From: Collinsella sp.
GTDB lineage: Bacteria; Actinomycetota; Coriobacteriia; Coriobacteriales; Coriobacteriaceae
DNA length: 37,750 nucleotides
Direction of reading: 5' to 3'
Assembly: GCA_019425045.1 (NCBI GenBank)
Contig: JAHYYI010000016.1
Span: forward strand, 8,624-46,373
The notes beneath the pieces are model-generated. The model worked only from the letters and a program-made list of their open reading frames with translations. It had not been told where the DNA came from and ran no database searches. Below, piece by piece: positions 13,889 to 21,999 of the stretch (its first letter is position 1; every line of letters begins with the position of its first letter). Made by a program: the position numbers and the translations under genes.

Positions 13889-15496
13889 TTAGTGACGGAA
13901 GTGGCGAGCACCAGTAAAGACCATCGCAATGCCATGCTCGTTGCAGGCCTGGATGCTCTCGTCGTCGCGCTTGGAGCCGCCGGGCTGAATGATGCAGGTC
14001 ACGCCGTGCGCAGCAAGCACGTCGACGTTGTCGCGGAACGGGAAGAATGCGTCGCTTGCGCAGGCAAAGCCGCCCTTCTCCACGCCCTCGCGCTCGCAGA
14101 AGTCCTCGGCACGCTCGCAGGCCAGCAGCGCAGAATCCACGCGGTTGGGCTGACCCGGGCCCATGCCAATGCCGGCCTTGCCCTTGGAGACAAGGATGGC
14201 GTTGGACTTAACGCCCTTGCAGACCTTCCAGGCAAACTCGAGCTCGGCCATCTCGGCGTCGGTGGGCTTGCGGTCAGTGGGGAACGTAAAGGTCGCGGGA
14301 TCCTCGGTCACGTGGTCGACCTCCTGCACCAGCATGCCGCCGTCGACGGAGCGCAGCTCCACCTGAGCGCCGTGGTCCACGCCGCCGGTAGCCAGCACGC
14401 GCAGGTTGGGGCGCTTAGCCATGCGCTCGAGCGCCTCATCGGTATAGCTCGGGGCGATGATGACCTCGACGAACTGCTTGTTCTGATCGGCAAAGTGCTC
14501 AACCAGATCAAAGGGAACCTCGCGGTTGCAGGCGATGATGCCGCCAAAGGCGCTCTTGGGATCGCAGGCGAAGGCGCGGTCGTAGGCGGCCGTGATGTCC
14601 TCGGCAACGGCAGAGCCGCAGGGGTTCTGGTGCTTGAGGATCACGCAGGCCGGCTCGTCGAACTCGCGGACCAGGTTCCAAGCGGCGTCGGCGTCCAGAT
14701 AGTTGTTGTAGCTGAGCGGCTTGCCCTGGATCTGCTCGGAGCCCACGAGCGGGAACTGCGAGCTCGCGGTGTTCTCGCAGCCCTCGGCAAAGCGGTAGAC
14801 CGTAGCCTTCTGCTGAGGATTCTCGCCATAGCGCAGGTCGTCGACCTTCTCCAGCGAGATCTCGAGCTTGGCAGAGGTGTCCGCCACGTCGCTTGCCTGG
14901 GCGGCAAGCCAACGGGAGATAGCCGTGTCGTAGGCGGCGGTGGTCTGGTAGACCTTCACCTGCAGGCGACGACGGGTGGAAAGCGTGGTGCAGCCACCGG
15001 TCTCGCGCATCTCGGCCAGGACGGCATCATAGTCGGCCGGGTCGGAGATGACGGTAACGCTCGCGGCGTTCTTGGCGGCAGAGCGCAGCATAGAGGGGCC
15101 ACCGATGTCGATGTGCTCAATGGCATCCGCGAAGGTGACTTCGGGGTTAGCGACGGTCTTCTCGAACTCGTACAGGTTGACGACGACCAGGTCGATCAGC
15201 TTAATGCCGTGCTGAGCGGCCTCCTGCATGTGCTGCTCGGAATCGCGACGGGCAAGCAGCGCGCCGTGAACCTTGGGATGCAGCGTCTTGACGCGGCCGT
15301 CCATCATCTCGGGATAGCCCGTGAACTCCTCGATGGGGGTTACGGGAACGCCCGCGTCCTCGATGGCACGAGCCGTGCCGCCCGTAGAGATGATCTCGAC
15401 GCCAAAGTCATCGACCAGCGTCCGTGCGAAATCGACGACGCCCGTCTTATCGGTAACCGAGATCAACGCGCGTGCGATCTTCACATCAGATCCCAT
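13889..15496 (-). CDS. purH: Bifunctional AICAR formyltransferase / IMP cyclohydrolase
   Basis: Last two steps of purine synthesis in the cytosol: formylation of AICAR, then ring closure to IMP. 535 residues, full length for the family (about 510-535). The N-terminal cyclohydrolase (MGS-like) domain has ALISVTDKTGVVDFARTL, ISTGGTARAIEDAG and RVKTLHPKVHGALLARR. The C-terminal formyltransferase domain shows LRYGENPQQKATVYR, LSYNNYLDADAAWNLV and the catalytic VILKHQNPCGSA, ending GARHFRH. The ATG at 15494-15496 is preceded by CAGGAGGA. Transcribed alone; no other pur genes in the window. Confidence 0.97.
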   Translation of the reverse strand: MGSDVKIARALISVTDKTGVVDFARTLVDDFGVEIISTGGTARAIEDAGVPVTPIEEFTGYPEMMDGRVKTLHPKVHGALLARRDSEQHMQEAAQHGIKLIDLVVVNLYEFEKTVANPEVTFADAIEHIDIGGPSMLRSAAKNAASVTVISDPADYDAVLAEMRETGGCTTLSTRRRLQVKVYQTTAAYDTAISRWLAAQASDVADTSAKLEISLEKVDDLRYGENPQQKATVYRFAEGCENTASSQFPLVGSEQIQGKPLSYNNYLDADAAWNLVREFDEPACVILKHQNPCGSAVAEDITAAYDRAFACDPKSAFGGIIACNREVPFDLVEHFADQNKQFVEVIIAPSYTDEALERMAKRPNLRVLATGGVDHGAQVELRSVDGGMLVQEVDHVTEDPATFTFPTDRKPTDAEMAELEFAWKVCKGVKSNAILVSKGKAGIGMGPGQPNRVDSALLACERAEDFCEREGVEKGGFACASDAFFPFRDNVDVLAAHGVTCIIQPGGSKRDDESIQACNEHGIAMVFTGARHFRH

Positions 15497-15773
15497 GCAG
15501 TCCTCCTGTCTGGTACGCCGCCGTGCTCTGTGAGCCGGTGATACGTCGATCTGCAGCGCTCGCGCAGCGGCATTGAAAATACTGATTCAATGTAGCGCAT
15601 CGAGCGCATCGATGCACCCCGCAACGGGCGCATATGCAGAAAAAGTTTGCGAGCGGAGGGGATGGGCACGGCACCGGGCACGGTGAGTTCATGGAACACA
15701 GGGGCACCATAATTAGATGCCAATAGCGTGGTAGAACTGTGCTCGATATGCATCCGCAAAAGAAAGAGGCACC
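15497..15773. other. Divergent intergenic region purH / acetyltransferase
   Basis: 277 bases that must hold promoters for two divergent genes. I see the two ribosome binding sites (GGAGGA for purH, AAAGAGG for the acetyltransferase) and a local repeat GCGCATCGAGCGCATCGATGC near 15597-15615, but no convincing -35/-10 pair and no purine riboswitch core. Confidence 0.5.
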
Positions 15774-16415
15774 ATGGTCTCGCGGGTTCTCTACCGACCG
15801 TTTGATACCGAAGACTTCGACGCCATCGCGCTGATTCTACAGCAGCTTTGGCATGACAATTCGGATAACGATGAGTACAACCGCCTCGAGGCCGCGTGCG
15901 ACCTTGCCTACTGCCTTTCGTCTTCGACGTTTTCGCAAGTTGCCGTAATCGACGGTCAGGCGCGCGGCATTGCGCTCGCGCGTGCGGGACAGAGCTCCGG
16001 CGCCACCGTTAAGGAACATTGGCTGGATACCGAACGCGCACTGCTATCGCAAATGCGCGAGCTGGAGCCCGATGCCTGCGCCGAGTATCTCTCGTTTGTG
16101 CGCGCAACCATCCGAACCAACAACCGCCTGCTCGAAAGCAGCCCGTTGCCACACGACAACGAGGTCACGCTGCTTGCCGTAGATCGCGACGTCCATGGCC
16201 TGGGCGTTGGCTCGGTGTTGCTCGACGCCGCAGTCTCGTACCTATCCTCGCGCGGGGCGACGAGGGCGCACCTGTACACCGACTCCAACTGCTCGTGGAA
16301 GTTCTACGAGCTGCATGGCTTTAAGCGCACGGCCACGCACCGCGCCAACCGCGAAGAGCGCCGTCACGACATGCCGCGCGAAAGCTTCCTCTACGAACTC
16401 GACCTAACAGCCTAG
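15774..16415 (+). CDS. GNAT-family N-acetyltransferase
   Basis: 213-residue cytosolic protein with the GNAT acetyl-CoA site in LLAVDRDVHGLGVGSVLLDAA (HGLGVG at about 141-146), followed by AHLYTDSNCSWKFYELHGFKR, the usual last motif of the fold. About 70 residues between strands 2 and 4 are longer than usual (EHWLDTERALLSQMRELEPD). AAAGAGG precedes the ATG at 15774. The acceptor substrate cannot be read from sequence. It is a single gene, followed by a family A repeat. Confidence 0.88.
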   Translation: MVSRVLYRPFDTEDFDAIALILQQLWHDNSDNDEYNRLEAACDLAYCLSSSTFSQVAVIDGQARGIALARAGQSSGATVKEHWLDTERALLSQMRELEPDACAEYLSFVRATIRTNNRLLESSPLPHDNEVTLLAVDRDVHGLGVGSVLLDAAVSYLSSRGATRAHLYTDSNCSWKFYELHGFKRTATHRANREERRHDMPRESFLYELDLTA

Positions 16416-16430
16416 GCCCAGCAGCCATAC

Positions 16431-16475
16431 CTAGTCATTTAGGAACGTCCCCAGTGACTAGTCGTTGGGGACAGT
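16431..16475. repeat. Family A hairpin element, copy 2, with an extra half unit
   Basis: Arms TAGTCATT (16432-16439) and AGTGACTA (16453-16460) surround GGAACGTCCCC. A third, directly repeated half unit AGTCGTTGGGGAC follows (16460-16472). It begins 15 bases after the acetyltransferase stop. Confidence 0.85.
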
Positions 16476-16492
16476 CTTCGTAGGTAGCGCAT

Positions 16493-16539
16493 AAAAAGGG
16501 ATGGGCTTCCCCCGACGGCTGTCGAGAAAAGCCCATCCC
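16493..16539 (-). terminator. Terminator of the DUF2207 gene
   Basis: Perfect 11-bp arms GGGATGGGCTT (16498-16508) and AAGCCCATCCC (16529-16539); on the minus strand TTTTTA follows. It lies about 15 bases after the stop. Confidence 0.9.
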
Positions 16540-16553
16540 ATAATTTACGACCG

Positions 16554-18497
16554 TTAGAACGTTCCGCCGCCGCCTCCGCCGACGCCGCCACCGCCGCCAC
16601 CGGAAAAGCCGCCGCCGCTGCCGCCGCTCGAGCTATCGGAACTCGAAGCCAGCTCACGGATGCTCTCGTGATACACGTCATCGAACGAATCGAGCGGAGA
16701 CTCGTTGCCGTAATGATGGTAGTACCACCAGTAGCAGGGATAATTGTCATAGAAGCCGTCGGCCTCGCGCACCTCGGGCGGCACGGCCTCGGCAAGCTGA
16801 CGCAGCACTTCCTTGGAAACACCCAGCGCCACGCCCATCACCAGCAGCTTGTTCCACAGCACCAGATCGCCGGGGACGGCTTCCTTTAGACGCGTGAAGT
16901 CCTCGAGCCAATGCTTAAGTGCCTTGCAGCGAGCCGCCACCTCGGCGCCCTCCGGCGTAAAGCGGCGGAACGTAAGGCCCACGCCGATACCCACCAGCAC
17001 AATCGGCACCGAGATAACCGCGGCGGTAATGTTCGCCTGCGCGCCATCGGTAAAGAAGATGGATCCCACGGGAACAAAGGCAATCAGGATACCAAGAACC
17101 AGGCAAAACACCATTGCAACAATGCCGTCCGAGGCAACGTACTCGCTATCGGCCAGCTTGCCCTTAACGGTGTTCTGATAGTCCTCGAGCTTGTCGCCCA
17201 CGGGTGTAGCGTGCTGCTTGACGTAGTGCTGCAGCTCGTCGAACGTGCGCGAGCGATCGCCGTTCTCGTCAGGCTTAGCACCGGCAAAGAAGACCTTGAG
17301 CACCATGTGGTCAATGCCCTTGGCCGACTTCCAGCCCGCATCACTCACCGTCACGCGATACGTCTGCTCTTCTTTTTCACGCCCCAACAGACCCTTCTTG
17401 GCCTTGGTCACGGTCGCCTGCTCCAGCTTGATCACACGGTCGTCAGTGAGCTTCATGAGCGTGGCGATATATGCCTGATCGGGCACCTCGTTCCAGCTCA
17501 TGAGGGCCGAAAGCACGGCGGGATGGTCGGCCGAAGGCACATCGCGGAAATATTCGTCCTGGAAAAGCGGCTTGGGCTTGCGCTTGCGCAGCTTGAGCAT
17601 AACGATTGTGCCGGTAAAGGCCACCGCCGCAACAACACTTAGCACGGCAAGTGCATTGGCAATCATGCGAGCGTGAGCGCGGCGGGCGTTAGCTTCGTCG
17701 GCCCATTCCTTCTCTTCGCTCAGGATCGTTGACATGCGCTCTTCGCCCGAAGCGGCAAGCTGCGGCACCCAGTCGCTAGGGAAGGCGATGCGTGCCTCGG
17801 CGAATTCGCCCTGATGCACGCAGGGAATGGTATAGGTGACCATGGGTTCGTCCGCATCGAGCGATACATCGCCCGTCAGCGGGCCGTGGCCCCATGCGCG
17901 GAAGTTATCGCCCTTGACGGCCGCCGTCCCGGCAGCGGCATTTGCGAAGTACACTTCCATCTCAACGTCATCGGAGTCCGCGGACCAGCCGTCGCCCACA
18001 AACTTCCAGTAGAGCTCGGCGGTATCGGCCCAGTTCATGACCGCACCGGTCATGGTGTAGCTCACGTAATAGATCGCGCTGTCGCCGCTCTCGTGGGGGC
18101 TGAACACCTTAATCCTTACGCCGTCACCGGTCTGCTCGACCGTGTAGACGCCAGAGTCGCCCTTGTTCGCGCTATCGACTTTGTTAAACGCGGTGTCCTC
18201 TTCCTCGACACTCAGCACGTCGACGCCCGCCGTGCCGCCCTGCTGGTTGGAGCCCGTATTGATCTCCCAAAACACGCCGTTGATGTCGTCGTCGAAATCA
18301 AACTGGCGTCCCTCGACAACGGTCAGCGATCCATCGGCCTCGACCGTGGCACTGATATAGGTCTGGGTCATGGAGTAGCCGTCGGCGTGCGCGGCGACAG
18401 GCAGCAGCAACAACGCAAGCGTGACGAGCACGCAGACGGAAGCGAATCGCGCAAACAGGTGGCGCTGCCGGCTGACTTTGGCGGCGAGGGTGTTCAT
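16554..18497 (-). CDS. DUF2207-type membrane protein
   Basis: 647 residues. A signal peptide (hydrophobic VCVLVTLALLLLPVAAHA near 20-40) leads to an extracellular domain with EGRQFDFDDDINGVFWEI and YYVSYTMTGAVMNWADTAELYWKFVGDGW, characteristic of DUF2207. A membrane helix (NALAVLSVVAAVAFTGTIVML), a cytosolic part and two more helices (IVAMVFCLVLGILIAFVPVG, AAVISVPIVLVGIGVGL) follow. The tail is Gly/Ser-rich, ending in a GGGGGGTF-like run. The start at 18497 is preferred to the longer frame (18566) because AAAGGATG precedes it and it places the signal peptide properly. Function is unknown for the family; envelope-associated. Confidence 0.88.
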   Translation of the reverse strand: MNTLAAKVSRQRHLFARFASVCVLVTLALLLLPVAAHADGYSMTQTYISATVEADGSLTVVEGRQFDFDDDINGVFWEINTGSNQQGGTAGVDVLSVEEEDTAFNKVDSANKGDSGVYTVEQTGDGVRIKVFSPHESGDSAIYYVSYTMTGAVMNWADTAELYWKFVGDGWSADSDDVEMEVYFANAAAGTAAVKGDNFRAWGHGPLTGDVSLDADEPMVTYTIPCVHQGEFAEARIAFPSDWVPQLAASGEERMSTILSEEKEWADEANARRAHARMIANALAVLSVVAAVAFTGTIVMLKLRKRKPKPLFQDEYFRDVPSADHPAVLSALMSWNEVPDQAYIATLMKLTDDRVIKLEQATVTKAKKGLLGREKEEQTYRVTVSDAGWKSAKGIDHMVLKVFFAGAKPDENGDRSRTFDELQHYVKQHATPVGDKLEDYQNTVKGKLADSEYVASDGIVAMVFCLVLGILIAFVPVGSIFFTDGAQANITAAVISVPIVLVGIGVGLTFRRFTPEGAEVAARCKALKHWLEDFTRLKEAVPGDLVLWNKLLVMGVALGVSKEVLRQLAEAVPPEVREADGFYDNYPCYWWYYHHYGNESPLDSFDDVYHESIRELASSSDSSSGGSGGGFSGGGGGGVGGGGGGTF

Positions 18498-18618
18498 AGG
18501 CACATCCTTTGTCTGTAAAACCAACAGCGCCATTGTCCCACGTTTGCGGGTACGCATGGCGAACATCTAGGCGACCGGAGCGCCAAACGGGATGAAAGTC
18601 ACACCAGCACCCCGGCAG

Positions 18619-18660
18619 CTAGTCATTGGGGACGTTCTTAAATGACTAGTCATTAGGGAC
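18619..18660. repeat. Family A hairpin element, copy 3 (reverse orientation) plus half unit
   Basis: Arms TAGTCATT (18620-18627) and AATGACTA (18641-18648) surround GGGGACGTTCTTA, which is the reverse complement of the copy 1 middle. A directly repeated half unit TAGTCATTAGGGAC follows at 18647-18660. It lies about 120 bases upstream of the DUF2207 start. Confidence 0.88.
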
Positions 18661-18840
18661 ACCCTTGGCATAGCCCGCCCCGGCAATAGATACCACTTCA
18701 CAGCTCCGTCACAGGTGTAGCGGCTTTGTGTGGGCGCGGCACGCGCTGATTGAGCCGCCAGCCGAGGGGCATAAAGCAGTTGAGCGAAAACGGTTTGCCC
18801 CTTTGCCGTTCGCTCGAGGATCATGTCCCCCTTTTCCGCG

Positions 18841-18874
18841 GAAACCCCGGCAGTTGCGAAGAGCTGCCGGGGTT
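18841..18874 (+). terminator. Terminator-like hairpin
   Basis: Perfect 13-bp arms GAAACCCCGGCAG and CTGCCGGGGTTTC with a short loop, followed by TGTCGTTTG. No gene ends just upstream on the plus strand, so it would end an unseen RNA or insulate the next gene. Confidence 0.6.
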
Positions 18875-18999
18875 TCTGTCGTTTGTGAGGCTAAGTCGGT
18901 ACGCAGCGATCGAGACCTTGAGCCGCAAACCCACCGTGCGCAATGCGTACCGCCGCCAACTTGTGAGCGCAGCAACGCCTTCCCTGCCAAGCCCCGCGC

Positions 19000-19005
19000 T
19001 ATACT
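19000..19005 (+). promoter_or_regulatory. -10 element placed for a leaderless transcript
   Basis: TATACT ends 7 bases before the ATG at 19013, so transcription would start at or next to the start codon. No Shine-Dalgarno sequence precedes this ATG, which agrees with a leaderless mRNA. The -35 is not convincing. Confidence 0.45.
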
Positions 19006-19012
19006 CGTCCGC

Positions 19013-20014
19013 ATGGATATCAACGCACGCAACATAGCAACACACGCCGCGGACGCACCAGCAACGGCAGCGCCCACCCCCGTCGTGGGCCGCTTTGCCC
19101 CGTCGCCCTCGGGCCGCATGCACTTGGGCAACGTGTTCAGCTGCCTGTGCTCGTGGCTTTCGGCCCGCAGCCAAGGCGGCAGCATCGTGCTGCGCATCGA
19201 GGACCTGGACGATCGCTGCAAGCGCCCGGAACTTGCCACTCAATTGATTGACGACCTGGCCTGGCTGGGACTGGAGTGGGACGAAGGCCCCTACTACCAG
19301 CACGATCGCCTGGATCTGTACGAGGACGCCCTGCGTCAGCTGCAAGACGCCGGCCTCACCTATCCCTGTTTTTGCACGCGTGCCGAACTCCACGCCGCGA
19401 GCGCGCCGCACGCGAGCGACGGCACGCCCATCTACCGCGCCGCCTGCCGAGACCTTTCTGCCGAGGAGGTTGCCCGCCGCAGCGCCCTGCGCGCTCCGGC
19501 CACGCGCCTGCGCGTACCCGCCGTCGACGACCTCGCAAACGATGTGATCGAATTCGTGGACCGCACGTATGGAGCCCAATGCGAAGCACTCGCCACCGAA
19601 TGCGGCGACTTTTTGGTGCGCCGCAGCGACGGCGTTTTTGCCTACCAGCTAGCCGTGGTGGTCGACGACGCTGCCATGGGCGTCACCGAGGTCGTGCGCG
19701 GATGCGATCTGCTGGGCTCCACGCCGCGCCAAATCTACCTGCAGCATTTGCTGGAACTTCCCACGCCGCACTACGCGCACATTCCGCTGCTCATGTCGCC
19801 GGATGGCCGCCGCCTTTCCAAGCGCGACCGCGACCTGGACCTGGGCGAGCTCCGCACCCGCTTTGGCGCGCCCGAGGCACTACTGGGCTGGCTCGCCGGG
19901 CAAACAGGCATCGCGCCGGACGCCACACCGCGCTCTGCCGAGCAGCTGGTCGAGCACTTTAGCTGGGATGTTATCCGCACGCATCGGGAAAACATCACTG
20001 TAACGGTCGAGTAG
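19013..20014 (+). CDS. gluQ: Glutamyl-Q tRNA(Asp) synthetase (GluQ-RS)
   Basis: Paralogue of the GluRS catalytic core that attaches glutamate to queuosine in tRNA-Asp rather than to a tRNA 3' end. 333 residues, far shorter than GluRS because the anticodon-binding domain is absent. VGRFAPSPSGRMHLGNVF (25-42) holds the HIGH-type motif and RRLSKRDRDLDL (266-277) the KMSKS-type motif. YPCFCTR (C119, C121) with YRAACRDL (Y141, C145) forms the zinc site seen in GluQ-RS. The first 24 residues are an extra Ala-rich leader. The start at 19013 is supported by its match to family length and by the TATACT placed for leaderless expression. Convergent with the next gene, 15 bases apart. Confidence 0.9.
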   Translation: MDINARNIATHAADAPATAAPTPVVGRFAPSPSGRMHLGNVFSCLCSWLSARSQGGSIVLRIEDLDDRCKRPELATQLIDDLAWLGLEWDEGPYYQHDRLDLYEDALRQLQDAGLTYPCFCTRAELHAASAPHASDGTPIYRAACRDLSAEEVARRSALRAPATRLRVPAVDDLANDVIEFVDRTYGAQCEALATECGDFLVRRSDGVFAYQLAVVVDDAAMGVTEVVRGCDLLGSTPRQIYLQHLLELPTPHYAHIPLLMSPDGRRLSKRDRDLDLGELRTRFGAPEALLGWLAGQTGIAPDATPRSAEQLVEHFSWDVIRTHRENITVTVE

Positions 20015-20029
20015 CCAGCCACCCCGCCC

Positions 20030-20755
20030 CTACGCGACATCCCAGGGCTGGAGTTCGTCGCCCAGGCGGACAATACAGTCGTAGAGCACGGTGTGGCACT
20101 CGGCTGGGTTGGCGTCACGATGAAAATGCCCGTAGTACCAGCGCTTGTAGTCCAGGTGGTCCTCCAGCTCGTCGAAAAACGTGGTGAGTCGATCGACATC
20201 GGGATAATTCCAGCCAGGTGCCGGGTAAAGCGTGGGCGAAAGCATGCGCGTGGAGCAGGTATGGGTGATCGCATAGTCGACCTTCCAACCCACGCTGTCG
20301 AGCTTTGCCCGCGCCTCCTCAAAGTTGCGCTCGTCCGGCAGCTCCTGCGGCCACCAGCTGGAATACGGAATGCGGTATTCCTTATCCACGCTCGTGGCGC
20401 CGCCCATGGTAAAGATCGTTGAGCCGTCGAGCTCAAAAACCTCACCGCGCGTCAGGCGTCGGATGGGCGAGGTGTCCGACAGACGCTGCGTCAGGCCGCC
20501 GTGCCACAGCTCCATGGGGCGCTCCGACCAGTGATCGAAACGCTCGTGGTTGCCGTCGACAAACAGCACGGTATAGGGGCGCGACTCCAGCCAGGCGATG
20601 TCGGCACATTCCTCGGCAGAGAAATCCCACGGAAAGCCAAAGTCGCCCGCGATGATGAGATAGTCGTCACTTGTCAGACCATCCCCAAGATCCCAGTCGC
20701 GAAGCTTTTGCATGTCGACGCCGCCGTGAATATCGCCCGTCACATAGACCGTCAT
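20030..20755 (-). CDS. Calcineurin-like metallophosphoesterase
   Basis: 241-residue cytosolic phosphoesterase with the complete two-metal motif set: VTGDIHG (D8, H10), IIAGDFGFPW, FVDGNHERFD, ITHTCSTRM and YGHFHRDAN near the C-terminus. Its substrate is unknown; this subgroup occurs widely in gut Firmicutes and Actinobacteria and resembles protein phosphatase-like members. Start at 20755 (MTVYVTGDIHGG) because the fold begins there; the upstream ribosome site is weak (GTGGTGAT). Single gene, convergent with the GluQ-RS gene. Confidence 0.88.
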   Translation of the reverse strand: MTVYVTGDIHGGVDMQKLRDWDLGDGLTSDDYLIIAGDFGFPWDFSAEECADIAWLESRPYTVLFVDGNHERFDHWSERPMELWHGGLTQRLSDTSPIRRLTRGEVFELDGSTIFTMGGATSVDKEYRIPYSSWWPQELPDERNFEEARAKLDSVGWKVDYAITHTCSTRMLSPTLYPAPGWNYPDVDRLTTFFDELEDHLDYKRWYYGHFHRDANPAECHTVLYDCIVRLGDELQPWDVA

Positions 20756-20840
20756 CGGATCACCACTTCCCTGTAAGTCGCTAGCCCACATTCTGCACGA
20801 TCACTAAGTCAACCGTTCCAGCCCTTCCATCCTTTGGGAC

Positions 20841-21080
20841 CTACCCCTCGCTCTTCCATCCAAACGGGTCAAACACCCAAAAGATCAGATCGAGCACGCC
20901 GCCGGTCATCGTGGCGCCGGCAAGAGCCATGCAAACATGCAGAAAGCTGGCACTTCGGAGCACGTCGAACGGCCCCAGAACAGCCAGCAGCGCGACCGCT
21001 GCGCCGGCTACGCACAGCGCGAGGCACGGCCCCGCGTCCTTTACGCACTTCTTTGCGAGATGCTTTGCGTTGTCACTCAT
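20841..21080 (-). CDS. Small membrane protein, unknown function
   Basis: 79 residues. Two hydrophobic helices, CLALCVAGAAVALLAVLGPF (about 18-37) and VCMALAGATMTGGVLDLIFWVF (about 49-70), separated by a short polar turn, with a Lys-rich N-terminus (HLAKKCVKDAG) that should face the cytosol. The start at 21080 has a clear AAGGAG 9 bases upstream, which favours it over the longer frame to 21230. I recognise no family. Upstream of the metallophosphoesterase on the same strand, with a gap of about 85 bases. Confidence 0.75.
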   Translation of the reverse strand: MSDNAKHLAKKCVKDAGPCLALCVAGAAVALLAVLGPFDVLRSASFLHVCMALAGATMTGGVLDLIFWVFDPFGWKSEG

Positions 21081-21438
21081 CGGTATCGAACTCCTTAGAG
21101 GGTCGTTGTTCAGACGCATGCCGCCGCGGCAGAGCGGGGCGGCAGGGTAAGTGTCACATGCTGTGCGGACATCAATGGAGAAACCGCCTGCTCGACCAAC
21201 CTTTGACGCCGTTTTGCACCGGCACCACATCCCCCGCTATCGAGGTCTAATACTTTTCCCACCGCTACCCAAAAACTCATCCAACGTTAATCTTGGCTCA
21301 AGAATCGCTTAATCTATAACCTGCACTATAGAGTTCGACCAAGGGCGGGGCGGCGCCGCGCAACGCAGGCCGCCGAACGCAACGCTCGCGCCCGGGCAGA
21401 TCGCCCGGCGTCGCGCCCATCGAACGAAAGGACAGGTC
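21081..21438. other. Divergent intergenic region with promoter of the DUF4342 operon
   Basis: 358 bases between divergent genes. On the plus strand TTGGCT (21293-21298) and TATAAC (21315-21320) are 16 bases apart, giving a 5' leader of about 110 bases before 21439. The rest shows no gene or repeat that I can support. Confidence 0.5.
21293..21320 (+). promoter_or_regulatory. Promoter of the DUF4342 / two-component operon
   Basis: -35 TTGGCT and -10 TATAAC with a 16-base spacer, in a locally AT-richer stretch. Best candidate for the three-gene unit that follows. Confidence 0.55.
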
Positions 21439-21981
21439 ATGGACGACCTCGAAAAAGTTGAAACCATCCGCACCAAGTGCAACGTGAGCTACACCGATGC
21501 CAAAGCCGCGCTCGACGCCGCCGACGGCAACGTTTTGGACGCCATCATTTGGCTCGAGTCGCAAGGCAAGACCCAGACCACGTCGGCGCACGCCGCCACC
21601 GAGTCCGCGCCAGTCGATGAGCCCTCAGCCGAGATGGTCGCCGCGCAGGCCGCCTACGAGAAGTCGAGCGAAAAGACCGACTTCTCCAAGAAGATGGACA
21701 GCGTATGGGAGTACCTCAAAAAGCTCTTCCGCCTGAGCCTGGACACCAAGTTTATCGCCACGCGCCGCGATGCGATCATCCTCAACATCCCCATCCTGAT
21801 CCCCATCATCGCCCTGTTTGCCTGGGGCGCTACGATTTGGCTGATGCTGATTGGCCTGTTCTTTGGCATGCGCTACCGCATCGACAGCGACGGCGACGTG
21901 CCCGGCAGCATCAACAACCTTATGAATCACGCCGCCGATGCCGCGGACGACATCAAGCAAAATCTGAACGACGACAAGTAA
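21439..21981 (+). CDS. DUF4342 protein with UBA-like N-terminus
   Basis: 180 residues. The first 45 (VETIRTKCNVSYTDAKAALDAADGNVLDAIIWLES) form a UBA/EF-Ts-like three-helix module. An Ala/Ser/Glu linker leads to DUF4342-like sequence with two adjacent hydrophobic helices (AIILNIPILIPIIALFAWGATIWLMLIGLFFGMRY as the whole span, about 112-146) and a polar amphipathic tail. AAAGGAC precedes the ATG. It is 18 bases upstream of a response regulator gene on the same strand, so the three genes form one unit. It may be the membrane partner or a target of the two-component system; that is inference. Confidence 0.85.
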   Translation: MDDLEKVETIRTKCNVSYTDAKAALDAADGNVLDAIIWLESQGKTQTTSAHAATESAPVDEPSAEMVAAQAAYEKSSEKTDFSKKMDSVWEYLKKLFRLSLDTKFIATRRDAIILNIPILIPIIALFAWGATIWLMLIGLFFGMRYRIDSDGDVPGSINNLMNHAADAADDIKQNLNDDK

Positions 21982-21999
21982 TCGCAGACGGGGGCACGC

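Larger units (their letters stand above)
18661..19012. other. 352-base non-coding region upstream of the GluQ-RS gene with several hairpins
   Basis: No supported gene. It contains a possible pseudoknot (GGGGCA at 18766-18771 with TGCCCC at 18796-18801, interleaved with GAGCG...CGCTC at 18782-18815). It also holds the stem at 18841-18874 and long-range arms CGGTACGCA (18897-18905) and TGCGTACCG (18944-18952). It could encode a structured RNA, but nothing identifies one. Confidence 0.5.

Noticed and set aside
13616..15541. Long plus-strand open frame opposite purH
   Set aside because: Antisense shadow of purH; no ribosome site or family motif.
18757..18820. PreQ1-type riboswitch before the GluQ-RS gene
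   Set aside because: A pseudoknot-like pairing is present and the gene is queuosine-related, but the conserved preQ1 loop and tail sequences are not recognisable, and the gene itself may be leaderless.
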